From: Diphasiastrum complanatum
Taxonomy: Eukaryota; Streptophyta; Lycopodiopsida; Lycopodiales; Lycopodiaceae
Length of the DNA stretch: 64,000 nt
Direction: 5' to 3'
Assembly (NCBI GenBank): GCA_029204225.1
Contig: CM055105.1
Location: 12,702,965-12,766,964, forward strand
Part shown: positions 45,012 to 59,507 of the stretch, one piece after another
How the letters are laid out: every line of letters begins with the position of its first letter
Numbering within the stretch: position 1 is the first letter of the stretch
The notes under the pieces: generated by a model
The model's input: the letters and a program-made list of their open reading frames with translations, nothing else
The model's database searches: none
What the model was told of the DNA's origin: nothing
Made by a program: the position numbers and the translations under genes

Positions 45012-45205
45012 CTCCCTCTTCAACTAGTTTTGGCATAGTTTTAACCATATTACTTTGATCCAACTTTAGAATGATCTCTAGCCTAAGTATAGATCTCTTT
45101 TCTAAGGTTCTAAAGTATCTTTCATAATTGATATAAAGAATAGTGTCCAAATTGAATGCTTCACTATTTCTTACATCAATTTTACACATCAAAATATAAT
45201 TAGAC
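45012..45205 (-). pseudogene. 3' end of a further family 1 copia interior
   Basis: Homologous to 43171-43360 (shared words TTCTAAAGTA, ACTATTTCTTA and ATCAATTTTACA) including the polypurine tract. It ends abruptly at about 45205. Together with the two LTRs it shows a head-to-tail chain of family 1 units. Confidence 0.7.
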
Positions 45206-45668
45206 GGAATTTCTTATACAACAACCCACAAGGAGCCACCGGTCTCTCAAAAGCAATAAGCGCTTGTCATTTGGCAGGCCAATGATTAAATCCTCAGTGC
45301 TTCATTACCATTGCTATTTCTTGGCAGAAAAACCCACTTCTCAAAAAACAGAAAGCAACTCAAATGTGGTGAACCCACAGAGATCCCAATGAATGTCTAT
45401 CTGGACGATCCCATTCAAATTCCCCTTGCAACACCAAATGACTTTTTGCGTAAATTAGAAGGATATGTGCCAGGCAACCGGCTACCAAGTAATTAGAAAG
45501 CTCAGGTGGAAAGAAGGAAGTCTTCACCAACCAACCCACCGCTTATTGGAGCGCACTCTTAGGCATCATATAGCTGATATAAGCTTAGTTTGATAGACAA
45601 TGGGGCTAATTGGGTTGGTCTAATTGTAATTATTTAGCTAAGATTGATAATAGTGCAGCATCTCAGTG
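45206..45668. other. Downstream flank of the carboxypeptidase gene, no gene supported
   Basis: This should include the 3' untranslated region of the minus-strand gene that ends at 45669. A 61-codon plus frame at 45311-45496 shows no family resemblance. Confidence 0.4.
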
Positions 45669-47120
45669 TCATTTAGGCAGAGATGACCGAGTGGACAGCA
45701 CATGGGCAATCCACTTCTCTATCATGTGCTGGGAAGTGAGGCCTTGATCAGCTGGAACTTGATGGCCAGCTCCAACAACAACCACATGTGACAAAGTGTC
45801 GAAAGACCTCCAATATCCAGCCAAAGTCTTCCCAACCCACCAAAGGCTTCTCTGTGTCTCAAAAAAAGCCTCCCTGCCATGCCATGTCAGAGTCCGCATC
45901 CACTCCTCAGAGGATGCGACTCCGTCTTTTATGTCATACTGTCCTTGAAACAACAGAAGGGGAAGCTTTGGCAGCAGATCATCCACCATCCATTTCACAC
46001 TTTTCATGGTATCAACGGCCATGATCCTTCGCACACGAGGATTGCAATGGATCCAAAAGGCCTTGTCCTCCGCCTTGAGGGCTGCCTTCACAGCCTTTCG
46101 GTTAAGGAACTGCCTTAGAAATTCGGTCCCATCCTGCCCACAGTGGTAAGGGACAGTCCTCCTAACATCAAGAGGGGTGGCAAGTCCACTCACATTCTGG
46201 ATCCAGTCCACCAGAGCAGTCCTGGCCTTATAGGCAGCATACCACTCTTCCTTTTCCACCAGTTGCACCACATGTTTGGCCAATTCATCCACATAAGCTC
46301 TCTGGTTCTTGTCAATTAGCCCAAAATTGTATGCTGTTTCTGCATGGGTTTGGACTTGCACCTTGGGATCTGTGAGCCCATTTCCAATTATAAGCCCATC
46401 GAGCCTAAAAGCATAAGTATGCCCTTTCAAATCACCCATTTCACCGTGTTGGTGAAGCTCTCTCACCACAAATCCACTAGATCTACCCCTTTCCATGATC
46501 TTCATGATATGATGGCCCAAAGCAGGGACATATTTTCCAGCATAGCTTTCCCCTGCAATGAAAAATGGGCGCCTTTTCAACACTGGATCTGCTTCAAAGA
46601 AGGATGACAGAGCTGAGTAGAGATGTGCCACAACCTGATCTTGATCTGTGGGGATGTCTTCATCTTTTTCTGCAATGCTGTATCCTGTGCCCACTGGATT
46701 GTCAATGAATAGGATCCCAAACCTTTGATTCCATGGGTGGGGATTCTTGTGAAGCTGCAGATCTGGAGCCGTCCTCCATGGACCAAACTCATAGAAGTTT
46801 CCTGTCATGCTTGAGCAACCAGGACCTCCCTGCAGCCACAGTATGAGAGGGGTCTCTGAGAGAGATGAGATGGGCTCAATGGATTCATAGTATGAATAAA
46901 ACATTTTCGTAGAAACGCCATCTCCCACGGGGAAATAACCAGACTTGGTAGGCAAAGCTTCATCTGGAAAAATGACATCCTCTTCCTTGGTGCTATGTCG
47001 ACCAGAAGAAAATGAGCCGCGTCGATCAGACAGAGAGAAAGATGAAAAGAATCCTCCAGCAGCTAGAAGGCATGGTACCACCGCTGCAATAGCCAGTACT
47101 GCGGAAATTCTGTTCATCAT
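45669..47120 (-). CDS. Serine carboxypeptidase-like protein (SCPL50-like, peptidase family S10)
   Basis: 483 codons from the ATG at 47120 (an upstream in-frame ATG at 47171 would add 17 residues). I prefer MMNRISAVLAIAAVVPCLLA because it gives a normal signal peptide. A secreted or vacuolar alpha/beta-hydrolase that removes C-terminal residues or acts as an acyltransferase in its relatives. Motifs: oxyanion region LQGGPGCSSMTGNFYE, DNPVGTGYS, nucleophile Ser192 in GESYAGKYVPA, IGNGLTDP, catalytic Asp396 in FQGQYDIKDG, and His453 in VVGAGHQVPADQ. All three catalytic residues are present. GxxDLRDG-type context and the length match SCPL50 of plants, which is also intronless or nearly so. No stop or frameshift: the only intact-looking gene in the window. 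Confidence 0.95.
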   Translation of the reverse strand: MMNRISAVLAIAAVVPCLLAAGGFFSSFSLSDRRGSFSSGRHSTKEEDVIFPDEALPTKSGYFPVGDGVSTKMFYSYYESIEPISSLSETPLILWLQGGPGCSSMTGNFYEFGPWRTAPDLQLHKNPHPWNQRFGILFIDNPVGTGYSIAEKDEDIPTDQDQVVAHLYSALSSFFEADPVLKRRPFFIAGESYAGKYVPALGHHIMKIMERGRSSGFVVRELHQHGEMGDLKGHTYAFRLDGLIIGNGLTDPKVQVQTHAETAYNFGLIDKNQRAYVDELAKHVVQLVEKEEWYAAYKARTALVDWIQNVSGLATPLDVRRTVPYHCGQDGTEFLRQFLNRKAVKAALKAEDKAFWIHCNPRVRRIMAVDTMKSVKWMVDDLLPKLPLLLFQGQYDIKDGVASSEEWMRTLTWHGREAFFETQRSLWWVGKTLAGYWRSFDTLSHVVVVGAGHQVPADQGLTSQHMIEKWIAHVLSTRSSLPK

Positions 47121-49692
<2,572 letters not shown>

Positions 49693-49819
49693 AACACTCG
49701 AAAGGAGACAGTGGAGCCAAACCACCAACCAAGTAAAAGCCAAAGATCTATCCACAACAGCTTCACCCCCAAGCCATAGTATGCCATGTGCCAATCATAG
49801 CATCCAAGCATCTACTCTA

Positions 49820-51068
49820 TTCTTATCAAATGAGCATCAATTCAGCCCATCGAGCTTTTCTCCCCCAAAGATCATGTTGATTACAAAAATAATTAAGAGG
49901 CTGGTGATCCGTATACACTACAAACTTACTACCATACAAGTAGTGTCTCTAGGTTTTAAGTGCATGGACTATAGAAACAATTCATTTTCCTGCATAGTAT
50001 AATGCAATTGAGGACCATTGAATTTTTTGCTCTCAAACGCTAATGGCCTATCCATTTGTAATAGAACCGCTCCAACTGCAACATCACTTGCGTCTGTTCT
50101 CATGACGTAAGGTAAATATGGATTTGCAATTTGTAACACGGGAGCTGAAACAATTATTGTTTTAAGTTTCCCAAAACATTGATTCAATTCCTCGTTCCAA
50201 ACAACAGGCAGACTAGGTTGATTCCTCTTTTTCTTTTTATTAACAATTCATTTTGTCAGATTATTAAGCGGTGCTACTAACTTAGCATAATCCTCAATAA
50301 ATCTCTTGAAGAAAAGTGTAAAACCTAAAAAAGACTTTACCTGCCTCACAGTTCCCGGAATTGGCCACTCAATCACAATCTTGATTTTATCCTCGTCAAT
50401 CTTGATTCCATTTACTGTGATCTTATGACCGACATAAAGCAACTCTTGCTTAAAGAATTCACACTTGGATTCTTTAGCGTAGAGTAACTCCCGACGGAGT
50501 TTCATCAAGACGATTTTTAAGTGTTCTACATGTTCCACCAAGAATTTACTGTAAATGAGAATGTCGTCTAAGAATACAACCACAAATCTCCCCAAATATG
50601 AAAACAATAAATCGTTCATCATTTGCTGGAACATTGCTGAAGCATTCGTTAATCCAAATGGCAATACTAGAAATTCATAATGACCAAATCTAGAACGAAA
50701 TCTTGTCTTTTGGACATCTTCCAACTTAATCCTTATTTGATGGTACCCTATCATGAGATCTATCTTGGTGGAATACCGTGCTCCACCCAAGCGACCTACA
50801 AGGTCATCCATCCTGGGTAATGGATATTTATTCTTTATATTCACTTTATTAAGCCCCTTGTAATCCACACACATCTGGAAACCTCCATCTTTCTTCGCTT
50901 TAAGAAGAACAAGAGCGCCCCATGGTGATTTATTAGGTTGTGTATGTCCCATTTGATTTGAAATCTCTGTCTCCTCTTTCTGAGAGAACCTATAAGGTTA
51001 CTAGAGACAGGTTGACTTCCTGGAATTGACTCAATCTTGTGGTCTACTGACCTAGACGGTGGTAAACC
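49820..51068 (-). pseudogene. Gypsy D pol: reverse transcriptase and RNase H (chromovirus type)
   Basis: Minus strand, continuing from 60279 across inserted element C. RT: GLPPSRSVDHKIESIPGSQP, NKSPWGALVLLKAKKDGGF, INKYPLPRMDDL-like NKYPLPRMDDLVG, STKIDLMIGYHQIRI, FGLTNASAMFQQMMND, intact FLDDILIYS, and RQVKSFLGFTLFFKRFI. RNase H: TDASDVAVGAVLLQMDRPLA and, in another frame, FVVYTDHQPLNYF and LWGRKARWAE near 49840-49930. Frameshifts lie near 50900, 50200 and 49965. It stops at about 49820; integrase and the 3' LTR are lost next to the CT microsatellite. Confidence 0.93.
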
Positions 51069-51903
51069 TGTTGGGGGCATTCCCAACAAAGCGAAAATAA
51101 ATAAAATCCTCCAGTAAAATGTGTTGCGAGGGCATGACATCCTGCGTGTATAAGCCCATGGCCCAATGAGCACGCAATTGTTGTAAATAAAATAAACTTG
51201 ACTTGGGCCTCGTAATTAAATAAAACTAGAGGCCCAATGTCATTTTTAAACTTAGAGATCACATTTTAGAGTTGGGTTTAAATTGGGATTCACATGAATC
51301 TTGTGATTTCTAATGTACTTTTTGTGGACCCTTGGATCAAGTTGGGTCCAAGATGAATGGTTAGGATCATTGTGAATATTAGCCAATAAGATTGAGGGGC
51401 AAGGGCCTTCCCCATTTTATAAAAAGACACCATTTGTACACTATTTGGATGCTTAATGAGAAGGAGAAAACTCTACCATTTTTGGAAGAGAAGCATCCTC
51501 ATTTGCTATTCACTACTTGCTATTGCTCTTGGTTGTGTTTTCTATTGCTTTCTATTTCCATGTTTATTGTTTGCCATAGTGAATGTTTTTTCATTAGCAA
51601 GCATAAGGAGCATTTGAGCTAACCTCCACCCTCACTCTCTTTCTCTCCCTTTCTCTTCTCTTCTCAATATCTTCTTCTCCATTCCTTCCCTTCAACCAAA
51701 CTATGATGAATGTTAGTGTAGAGGAGTAGAGTTAAAGAGGAGTAGTATAGTGGTGAGTAGAGTTAAGGGAGAAAGTAGGAAATTAACTAAAAGTAGCATC
51801 TATGCATAGTTAGGCACCTATCCAGTGATCTAACCTTTGTTGACAGGCAGAAGGGCTATACTACGAGAGATCTTCGACCCCACAGTGGCGTCGTTGTCGG
51901 GGA
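51069..51903 (+). mobile_element. 5' LTR of gypsy C and primer-binding site
   Basis: LTR 51069-51884 (816 bp), starting TGTTGGGGGCATTCCCAACA and ending CCCCACA. CCAAT at 51383-51387 and TATAAAA at 51418-51424. Primer site TGGCGTCGTTGTCGGGGA at 51886-51903 fits tRNA-Asp with two C-to-T changes. Confidence 0.94.
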
Positions 51904-52602
51904 TAGGTTTCCACTAACTAGTTTAGTTGCATTTTAGCTATTTTCTTGTTTTTTTAGAGTAGTTTAGGTAGATTTTTGGGAGTTTAGAGTTAGTTTTCTG
52001 TATTATTTTGTGTTTGGATTGTTCACAACTAGCGGAGGAGGTGTGAGAGGGTAGAGGAGGCACTAAACAACCTCTAAGGGCTTGAAACCCAAACCAATCA
52101 TCCACAAAAACTCAAAAAACACACCAACCTGTGTTTTGGAGGGAAAAAGAGCCAAAAAAACTCATCAGATTTTTATATATCCATAATCAGTGGAAATTAA
52201 CCCTTGCATGACTGGTTGCAACTCTAGGGTACTGTCCCAGACTTGTATAGAAGCCTGCGAGAGTTAGTTCCAAGCATATTGTAAAAAGCAGAGAAAAATC
52301 ATAAAAAAATTCAAAATTACCTCTGAAAATATCCAAAAAAATTCAAATCTTCATAAGAACTCTTGCAGAGCCCTCTGAAGTTCCATCTTAGTGAGACCAA
52401 GACACAGAGAAGCCTACGAGAGTTAGTTTGATGATTAAGTGTCTGTGCGAGCGTTTCCAGTGAAAAAAAGACGGGAAAGTACGAGTGAACCCTCGCAGAC
52501 AGTGAAATTTTCAGTTCCAGTGGTCAAGAACTCTCGTAGAGGATTCTGAAGTTCCATCTCAGTGAGACCAGGACACAGAAGAGCATGGTTGAGAGCTGCG
52601 CA
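51904..52602 (+). other. Gypsy C leader, shortened
   Basis: Contains the family motif near 52253, 52350, 52412, 52487 and 52528 and two copies of the GAAGTTCCATCT unit (52377 and 52548). It is joined at about 52585 directly to the protease C-end; the gag region is missing. Confidence 0.75.
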
Positions 52603-53085
52603 AGTAGTACACAACTGGGGTATAGGAAAACTCACCTTCGAGTAACAGAGAACAAGCTGTAAGGGTAGATCCAACCACATGGGCAGTGAGACCTATTGCA
52701 CCCAAAGCTGATGACGGATCATCCATGACAGATCATACGATTGACCGCCCAAGGCCAGCCAAGGGAGGTCACTATCATTCAAAGACGGATGTCATGAGAT
52801 GGATGGATGCATTAGCAACTATTGACTGCCAGGCATGTCAATATGAATCAGATCTAGAACCGAGCACATCTTCACCCAAATGTTATACTATGGACACACC
52901 AATCACATTTGGGGTGAATATGATAACGTAGCATGGCTGTCAGCAGAGCCGATTGAGAACCCAGTGGACAATGATCTAGTCCCTCGGCAACATGCTCTAA
53001 CTTATAATAAGGAGATTGAACTAACTGATGAACAAGTCCTACACCACATGGACCCATATTGTTACGGAAAGTGTCCTCGATAGAG
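52603..53085 (+). pseudogene. Gypsy C protease end and linker remnant
   Basis: Protease C-end (LRTAQVVHNWG type) followed by the linker frame 52686-52931 (RPIAPKADDGSSMTDHTIDR, MDTPITFGVN) and a shifted WLSAEPIENPVDNDLVP. At about 53070 it jumps to RT (VLDRVAG). Confidence 0.8.
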
Positions 53086-55443
53086 TAGCTGGCGACGAAG
53101 CTATAGTTTTCTGGACGGCTTCAGCGGCTACAAGATTGCATTCGCCAAGATCAACACAAGACAACATTCGCCATGGAATGGAAAACTTATGCCTATAAAG
53201 TGATGCCATTCATACTTTGCAATAGCCCCCAAGATCAACACAAGACAGCATTCGCCACGGAATGGAGAACTTATGCCTATAAAGTGATGCCATTCAGACT
53301 TTGCAATGCCCCCAAGCACTTTCCAACGAGTCATGCAGGTGGCATTCAAAGATTATTTGCAAAAATTTCTGGAAATTTTCTTGGACGATCTGTGCGTGCA
53401 TGGACCAGATTCAAAACACTCTCCCTGAATCTAGAAAAATGTCAATTTTGGGTGACACGTGGCTTGATAATTGGCCATATAGTGTCAAGACACGGGATCG
53501 CCGCAGATATATCAAAGATCAAGATCATTGTTGATCTACCACCACCGGGGACGATCCGCGAGGTCTACATTTTCATGGGTCATGCTAACTATTATAGGAT
53601 CTTCATTCTTGATTTTGCGGAGTTAGCCAGACCAATTTACAAGCTCACAACGGATCCACATTGGAATGAAAAAGCTCTAAAGGCTTTCCAGAAGATTAAG
53701 GATGCATTGGTCTCAGCACCAATCTTACGACCACCCAATTGGTCCATTGAGTTCCACGTGCATACGGACGCATCAAAGTATGCAGTTGGAGCAGTCTTAA
53801 CCCAGCCAGGTGAACACAAAAAGGATTTTTCAATCCGATTTGCAAGCCAACAGCTCAGTGATACCGAAATGAATTATTCAGCCACAGAGCGAGAAGCACT
53901 GGCAATAATCTATGCGGTTAAAAAGTTTCGACACTATTTGATGGCCACACATTTTGCTTTTTATACGGACCATCAACCCTTGTTATATCTCGTTAATAAA
54001 ACTTGCAACACCGTGAGAATCACCAGATGGCTCTTTTTGTTGTTGGAATTTGATTTTCGGATAGTAGTTCGCAAGGGAAAACAACACTACATGGCAGATC
54101 ATGTGTCACGAATCAAGGGGAAGGAGATTGCAACCCAACCCGGCGATGAGCTGGCAGATGCTGCCTTATTTTACGTGGATACAGTACCAGAATGGGCTGC
54201 CGACATTGTTGAATATCTAATGTGGAGCCAACCAGACAAATCACTACCAAAGGCGGAACAGCAAAAATTGATCTTGAAGGCTAGACCTTATCAGCTGATT
54301 GCCGGCCAGTTGTACCGAAGAGGTCCAGACGGAATTCTTCAACGGTGTATTCTTCCTCATGAGACCACCCAGATCATTTCGCTTTCACATGAAGGCATGG
54401 GTGGAGGTCATTTTGCATCTGACATTACAGTTCGCAAGATCCTGCAATCAGGATGTTGGTGGCCAACGATTCATAAAGACACGGAGGAATACTTGAAAAA
54501 GTGCGATGTGTGCCAAAGGGCAAGGAGATCAATGAGATTGAACTATGATCTACTGCACCCAGTCTTAGCCCAAGCACCGTTCGAAAAATGGGGATTGGAT
54601 TATATTGGTCCAATTCACCCTACAGCAAGGAGTTCCCAAGCTCGATACATAATCATAGCCACAGACTATCTCACCAAATGGGTCGAAGCCAAGGCAATAA
54701 GAGTAGCTGATGCTAGAACCACTGCCAAATTCCTTTATGAAAATATCATTGTGCGCTTCGGATATCCAGTGGAACTAGTCAGTGATCGCAGAAGCCATTT
54801 CATCAACGAGACCATCAAGGTCTTGTTGGAGGAATTCTTCATGATCCACAGAACCAATACGCCTTATTATCCTCGTGGTAATGGGCAAGCAAAATCATCC
54901 AATAAGATCCTGTGTAGTGTGCTCACGAAAACAGTTGAAGCTAGTAGATCAGATTGGGAACACAAGTTGCATGCTGCACTGTGGGCATTCAGGACAACAT
55001 ATAAAGGGAGCACTGATCAAACACCCTTCCAATTGGTATATGGTCAGGATGTTGTGATGCCAGTAGAGTTTTTAGTTCCTTCATTAAGGATTGCCACCGC
55101 GCAACGTCCTAATGAGTCCAAATATCTACAGCTACGCCATGAAGCTCTGCATAAACTCTATGAAACACGCTTATTAGTTGTGCATGCATTGGCAGCTGAA
55201 AAGAAAAGACGCAAAGCTTGGCATCATGATCGAAGATTACAAAAGAAGGATCTTCGTTCAGGAGATCTGGTCCTGATGTATAAAACCAAGGCGATCAAGG
55301 GGAAGTTAAAATTCACGGGCGAAGGTCCTTATAGGATCAAGGAAACTCTTAATCATGGAGCCGTGAACTTAGAATAGCTTGATGGGACGCCCTTCGACAC
55401 ACCCATCAACAGTAGCCGGTTGCACAAGTACTGGCCACCATAG
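53086..55443 (+). pseudogene. Gypsy C pol: RT C-part, RNase H and integrase
   Basis: 734-codon open frame at 53173-55377. RT middle is disturbed by an 84-bp duplication and a frame change before LEKCQFWVTRGL; the FLDD site region is read in another frame. RNase H: HVHTDASKYAVGAVLTQ, TEREALAIIYAVKKF, FYTDHQPLLYLV. Integrase: HHCC finger CDVCQRARR, DYLTKWVEAKAI, VSDRRSHF and GNGQAKSSNKI. The catalytic Glu is Lys here (AAA instead of the GAA/GAG retained in B), so integrase should be inactive. Ends HKYWPP-stop after a TAG at 55375. This is the longest coding frame in the window. Confidence 0.93.
53145..53312 (+). repeat. 84-bp tandem duplication in gypsy C reverse transcriptase
   Basis: 53145-53228 and 53229-53312 are near-identical copies of the segment coding QDQHKT..FA.EWRTYAYKV and downstream residues. 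The period is exactly 28 codons, so the frame is kept. A and B lack it. Confidence 0.9.
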
Positions 55444-56552
55444 TAAGACAGATCCAGATAGGGGGTGGCACATTACAAAAAGCTAATCTGCTTAGCCGTC
55501 ACCGCTAGATCTAAAGAGATCAAGCCAAATCAAGCTAAATCCATCAAGATTCAGCCAGATTTGGCAAGATCGGGAAAATCCATCAGAATCCAAGGAGGAT
55601 CCAGATCCTAATAGGGTCAAAAAGGAAGCAGATCATCAAATTGACTGAGGGATCTACTACCAAGAATCCATCAAAACTTCCAGAGCACTACCAACAGTCA
55701 GATCAAGCCTGGATGAAGCTTATTACCAGTTTACAAAAGTTAAAAACCAAAAAATCTCAAGATCTCGTCAAAAAACACTCTGAAAGAGCACTTTTTTCAT
55801 GATTTTTTGAGATCCCCTGGGAGATAGCTCTTGAAGATTGAAAAGTCACCAGATTTGATCTAGATGCATCCATAAAAATCTCTGCGAGAGTTCCTGATGG
55901 AGATATCATCATTTTTTAGTGTATGCGAGAGTTTCCAGCAGCAGAATTTTCAAAACTCTCGCAGAGCATCAAGATCAACTTACCAACTCTCGCAAGGTGC
56001 CTAAATGGAATCAGAGTAGTGAAATTAGCCTGCCTACATGGTCTAATCCTGAAAATCCAATCACAGGAACAAGTTGTGTGAGAGATCACGTCCTGCGAGA
56101 GTCTTGAACCCTTGCAGACAGCCTGAACCCTCGCAGAACCTTCGCATAGCAGTCAAATCACCTTCTGAACTCTTGCAGACTTCCTTGAGGTCTTAGAATT
56201 TTGTGAAGAAGGTTTCTGCCAAAATTTGGGTGGAACTGAATAAGGGAAAGTGAATTTCACCTAATACGCACTCTAAATTCCGCTATATAAGGGCTGAATT
56301 TGAGTCATTTGTCACCTTTGCTAGCAAAGCTCTGTCGAAATTTCCACTGAAAATACCAAGTTTTTTGTTTTCAACCAAACTTCCTACCAGCTATCATCTG
56401 CTTACATTAAACACCGATCTACGCTCTAAACTACAATCGTTGTCATCCAACGCTCATTATTCTCAGTTTTCTACTGTTTCCACATCTTTTTCCATTTTCC
56501 ACCATTTTTTTTACTTTTCTGACTTTTTCAACCACTCATCATCATTGCTGAC
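55444..56552 (+). other. Gypsy C spacer with internal TATA box
   Basis: Homologous to 33214-34306. CTCGCAGA/GCGAGAGTT motifs lie at 55880-56180 and TATATAA at 56284-56290, 269 bp before the additional ORF. Confidence 0.8.
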
Positions 56553-59507
56553 ATGGCCTCCTCATCCTCTAAAGACTCTGACACCAAACAGGTGATCCAG
56601 TGTGACATCCCTGAGGCCACGCAGATTTGGCCTCTACCCTTTGACACTCTGATCCAAACATGAGTGCAGACAGCCGGGCCCCTCCTTGAAGCAATGGATA
56701 TTTAATCGGTGCTCTACCATTCTGAGATTAACATGGGCCTCGTCCTTTACGCTTACGCCACCTGGGACGAGGACAAGACTCGTTTCCACTTCCTGTACCA
56801 AGGTACCACGTACAAGGTAAGGATTAACGCCGACTCGATGGTCACCATTGGCATTATGTCCGATGATCGTCAACCCATCTCCCATCGCCACGCCAAAGCT
56901 CTGATCAAATCATTCGTCACCCAAACCACACCAAAAATCCCCATCCAGACTAATAATGGTTACCTGATAGAAGCTATCACAGAACCCCTCATTCAGACAG
57001 CTGCGCATCTATTGAATAACTTTCTGGTTATTTCAACATTTTGCAAGGACAAAATCCAGTCCACGCTGCTGAGTCAGATAGTGGAATCCTTTCTGGAATT
57101 CCCTAACCCCTTCGTTGTGCCATACGACTAGCATAGCTTCCTTATTCGAGAACTAACAAACTCCATCAAACCCAATAACCGTGAGCGAATCGCAGCAGGC
57201 CCCCTGCTGTGTGACTTTGCCTGTGCACTTCTCGAGGTGAAAGTGTTCGGTTTCCAATGCTCAACCCTCATGTCTACCCTTGTGCCACATACTAACCTTT
57301 ACCCACCATCTCAAGCATCTACCTCCTCCCAACCTGCAGTCATTAACACAACGGCCAGCAAACGAATGTGTGGCGCTGCCTCTACATCCACATCTTCACC
57401 TGTTATCCGACAACGCGTCTCCACTACTGCACTAACTACTCCATCAACCACAGCCACTTCTTCTTCCGTGCAACCCCCCACTCCAATTTCTGTTGTCACT
57501 ACCTCTCTTCCTATTCCATCCACATTTGTTTCTGTCTCCATCCTCGTTTCTTCTGTTGATACCACTCCTACTTCTCTTCCAGTGTCCGCTGCTCCATCCA
57601 TCACCATCGCATCCTCCATTACTCCTGCCACCACCGTTAATCCTCTCACATTCAACCCTTTTGATTCGCAACTGTCCCCCGACACTCTGGCATGGATGCA
57701 AGTTATCAGGTTTTCATCCCCATGCCAGACACTTTCTGCTCCATCCTCACCTTCTTCCATACTCCACACCACCCTTCAGTTCTCCATTGTTCCTCCCATC
57801 CTCTCGTTCGGACAAACCATCCTAACCCCTATTTTCACAGTTGTTTCTCACACCCCACCCGCTTCGCCAAAGGTTGTCGATGGCAGCCAACCGCTGCCTG
57901 ATGACGCATTTGTACAAACAGTTTTTGTAGCATCACCAGATCGGGCTGACCCTATCGCCCCAGATGGCATTAGCACAAATGAAAACCTGATCGATGACAA
58001 TGACGATGGAATTCCACAAGTCATCAAGGCCGATACAACACAAGCCCCTGCCGGTGCCAGTGTACCAACTGCTCCCACGGATCTAACGACGGTGTACCAA
58101 ACCCAAGGAAAATACATCCTGGATGCGGTAGCAGCCAAAGCTATTCTACAAAGCAGGGTACTACAGTTGGCAACGAGTAATACACAACTGCGAGCAAACC
58201 TCACTAAGCTGCAGCAAGAGCTGATTTTGGCTCAGCAACACAAACAAGCAGGGCACCAGGAGATTGCCAAGCTGCAGCAGAAGGAGGAGGGCCTAGACAA
58301 ATATATTCAAAGCCTCTCCAAAGTGCTAACTAAGGCCTCCACAAAGGTGCGGGAGCTTCAAGCTGAAGCATCCCAACGGCTTGCCCCCATCCAGACGCAA
58401 CTTACACTTTTGGAAGCAGAGAACACACGCCTGGGGACGGAGGTTAAAGCCTTACAAGACGAGAAGCTCGTTTGGTTAGCTCAATCTACACCGGACACAA
58501 GGCCGCTTTCCCAATCATAGATGAATCTTCTACGGCGTCAGGTGCAGATTTATAGCCAAACCCTCAACAGCTACCAAGCGGAGTTCAATAAGTATCGGGC
58601 AAGCGCAATGCAAGAGCTCGCCCAGGCCAAGCAAGCCTTCAAGGCGTGCCAGAAATACATGGAAACGAATGCCCAGCCCACCCCTTTGGTAATTCCACCG
58701 CCACCTAATTTTGACGCTGCACAGGCTAGTACCAGCCAAGATCAGAGCCAACAGGCATTAGGGAGATTTCAACCAGATCAAGGGTCTGAAGGCCAAGACC
58801 AAGGGTAGACAGATGTGGCCATTGAGACGCGAGACCAGAGCCAAGGCGCAACCACCAGCTAGGGCCAAGCAACATCATCCAGAGGGTCACGAACGATATC
58901 TGCCAGCCAGGCCTTCCGAAGACCGAAGTCCGTGGAGGAGAACATCAATGAATTTTTATCCAAATATCCCCACGAGTCATCAAGAGGCGGCTGGCAGATA
59001 TCATTCTCAGCTCAGACCATCAAGGGAAAAGAACTGCAAGCCTTACCCGCCCTCCAACCACAACCGGAGTGGCAATAACAATTATTTGAGAGAGACCCTG
59101 TGGCCATCAGGGCTTACGTGACGAGTCCGCAATAGTTTTGGGTGAACGCGCATTTCCTGCCATGTCCAAAAAGATCCAAATGGGCGGAATGCGGCTCTCC
59201 TCTGGACCAGATCACACTCAACAATTTCAACTGGCCAATCATCAAATCCGAATATGGGTGGACAACGGATGTAGACGCTAGAAGGGCTCTCTTTGCATTC
59301 GCTAGTCAGTACATCAATTGCCTCGATCCCATAGTCCGCACGGCAGCCACTTACGTCCGAGACTTGGAATATTTAATGGGCATTGAAACAAAATGGGATG
59401 ATTTCCTTTCCTCCATATTTTTTGATCCAAATAAGGTGCTCACTTCTGACAAAGTCGAAGACCAGCTGCCAGTCGCTCGCATATATTACCGAGTTGCATT
59501 CCAATAA
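56553..59507 (+). pseudogene. Additional ORF of gypsy C (one frame, eight stops)
   Basis: From the ATG at 56553 to 59507 the whole 985-codon region stays in one reading frame, broken only by stop codons (56661, 56703, 57129, 58518, 58806, about 58860, about 59077, about 59133) with no frameshift. Domain order as in B: N-terminal domain, Ser/Thr/Pro-rich middle (57290-58080), coiled coil (58110-58660, RVLQLATSNTQLRANLTKLQ, LTLLEAENTRLGTEVKALQ), Pro/Gln stretch (PPPPNFDAAQ), and the C-terminal domain ending IYYRVAFQ. The end lies in LTR-derived sequence because of a deletion. Most stops are explained by single changes of CAG, CAA or TGG codons. Function unknown. Confidence 0.8.

Noticed and set aside
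45311-45496. 61-codon plus frame downstream of the carboxypeptidase gene
   Set aside because: No resemblance to a family; short enough to occur by chance.
56553-59507. Additional ORF considered as an envelope-like protein
   Set aside because: Position fits Athila-type env-like ORFs, but no signal peptide, membrane span or cleavage region is visible; the coiled coil alone is not sufficient.
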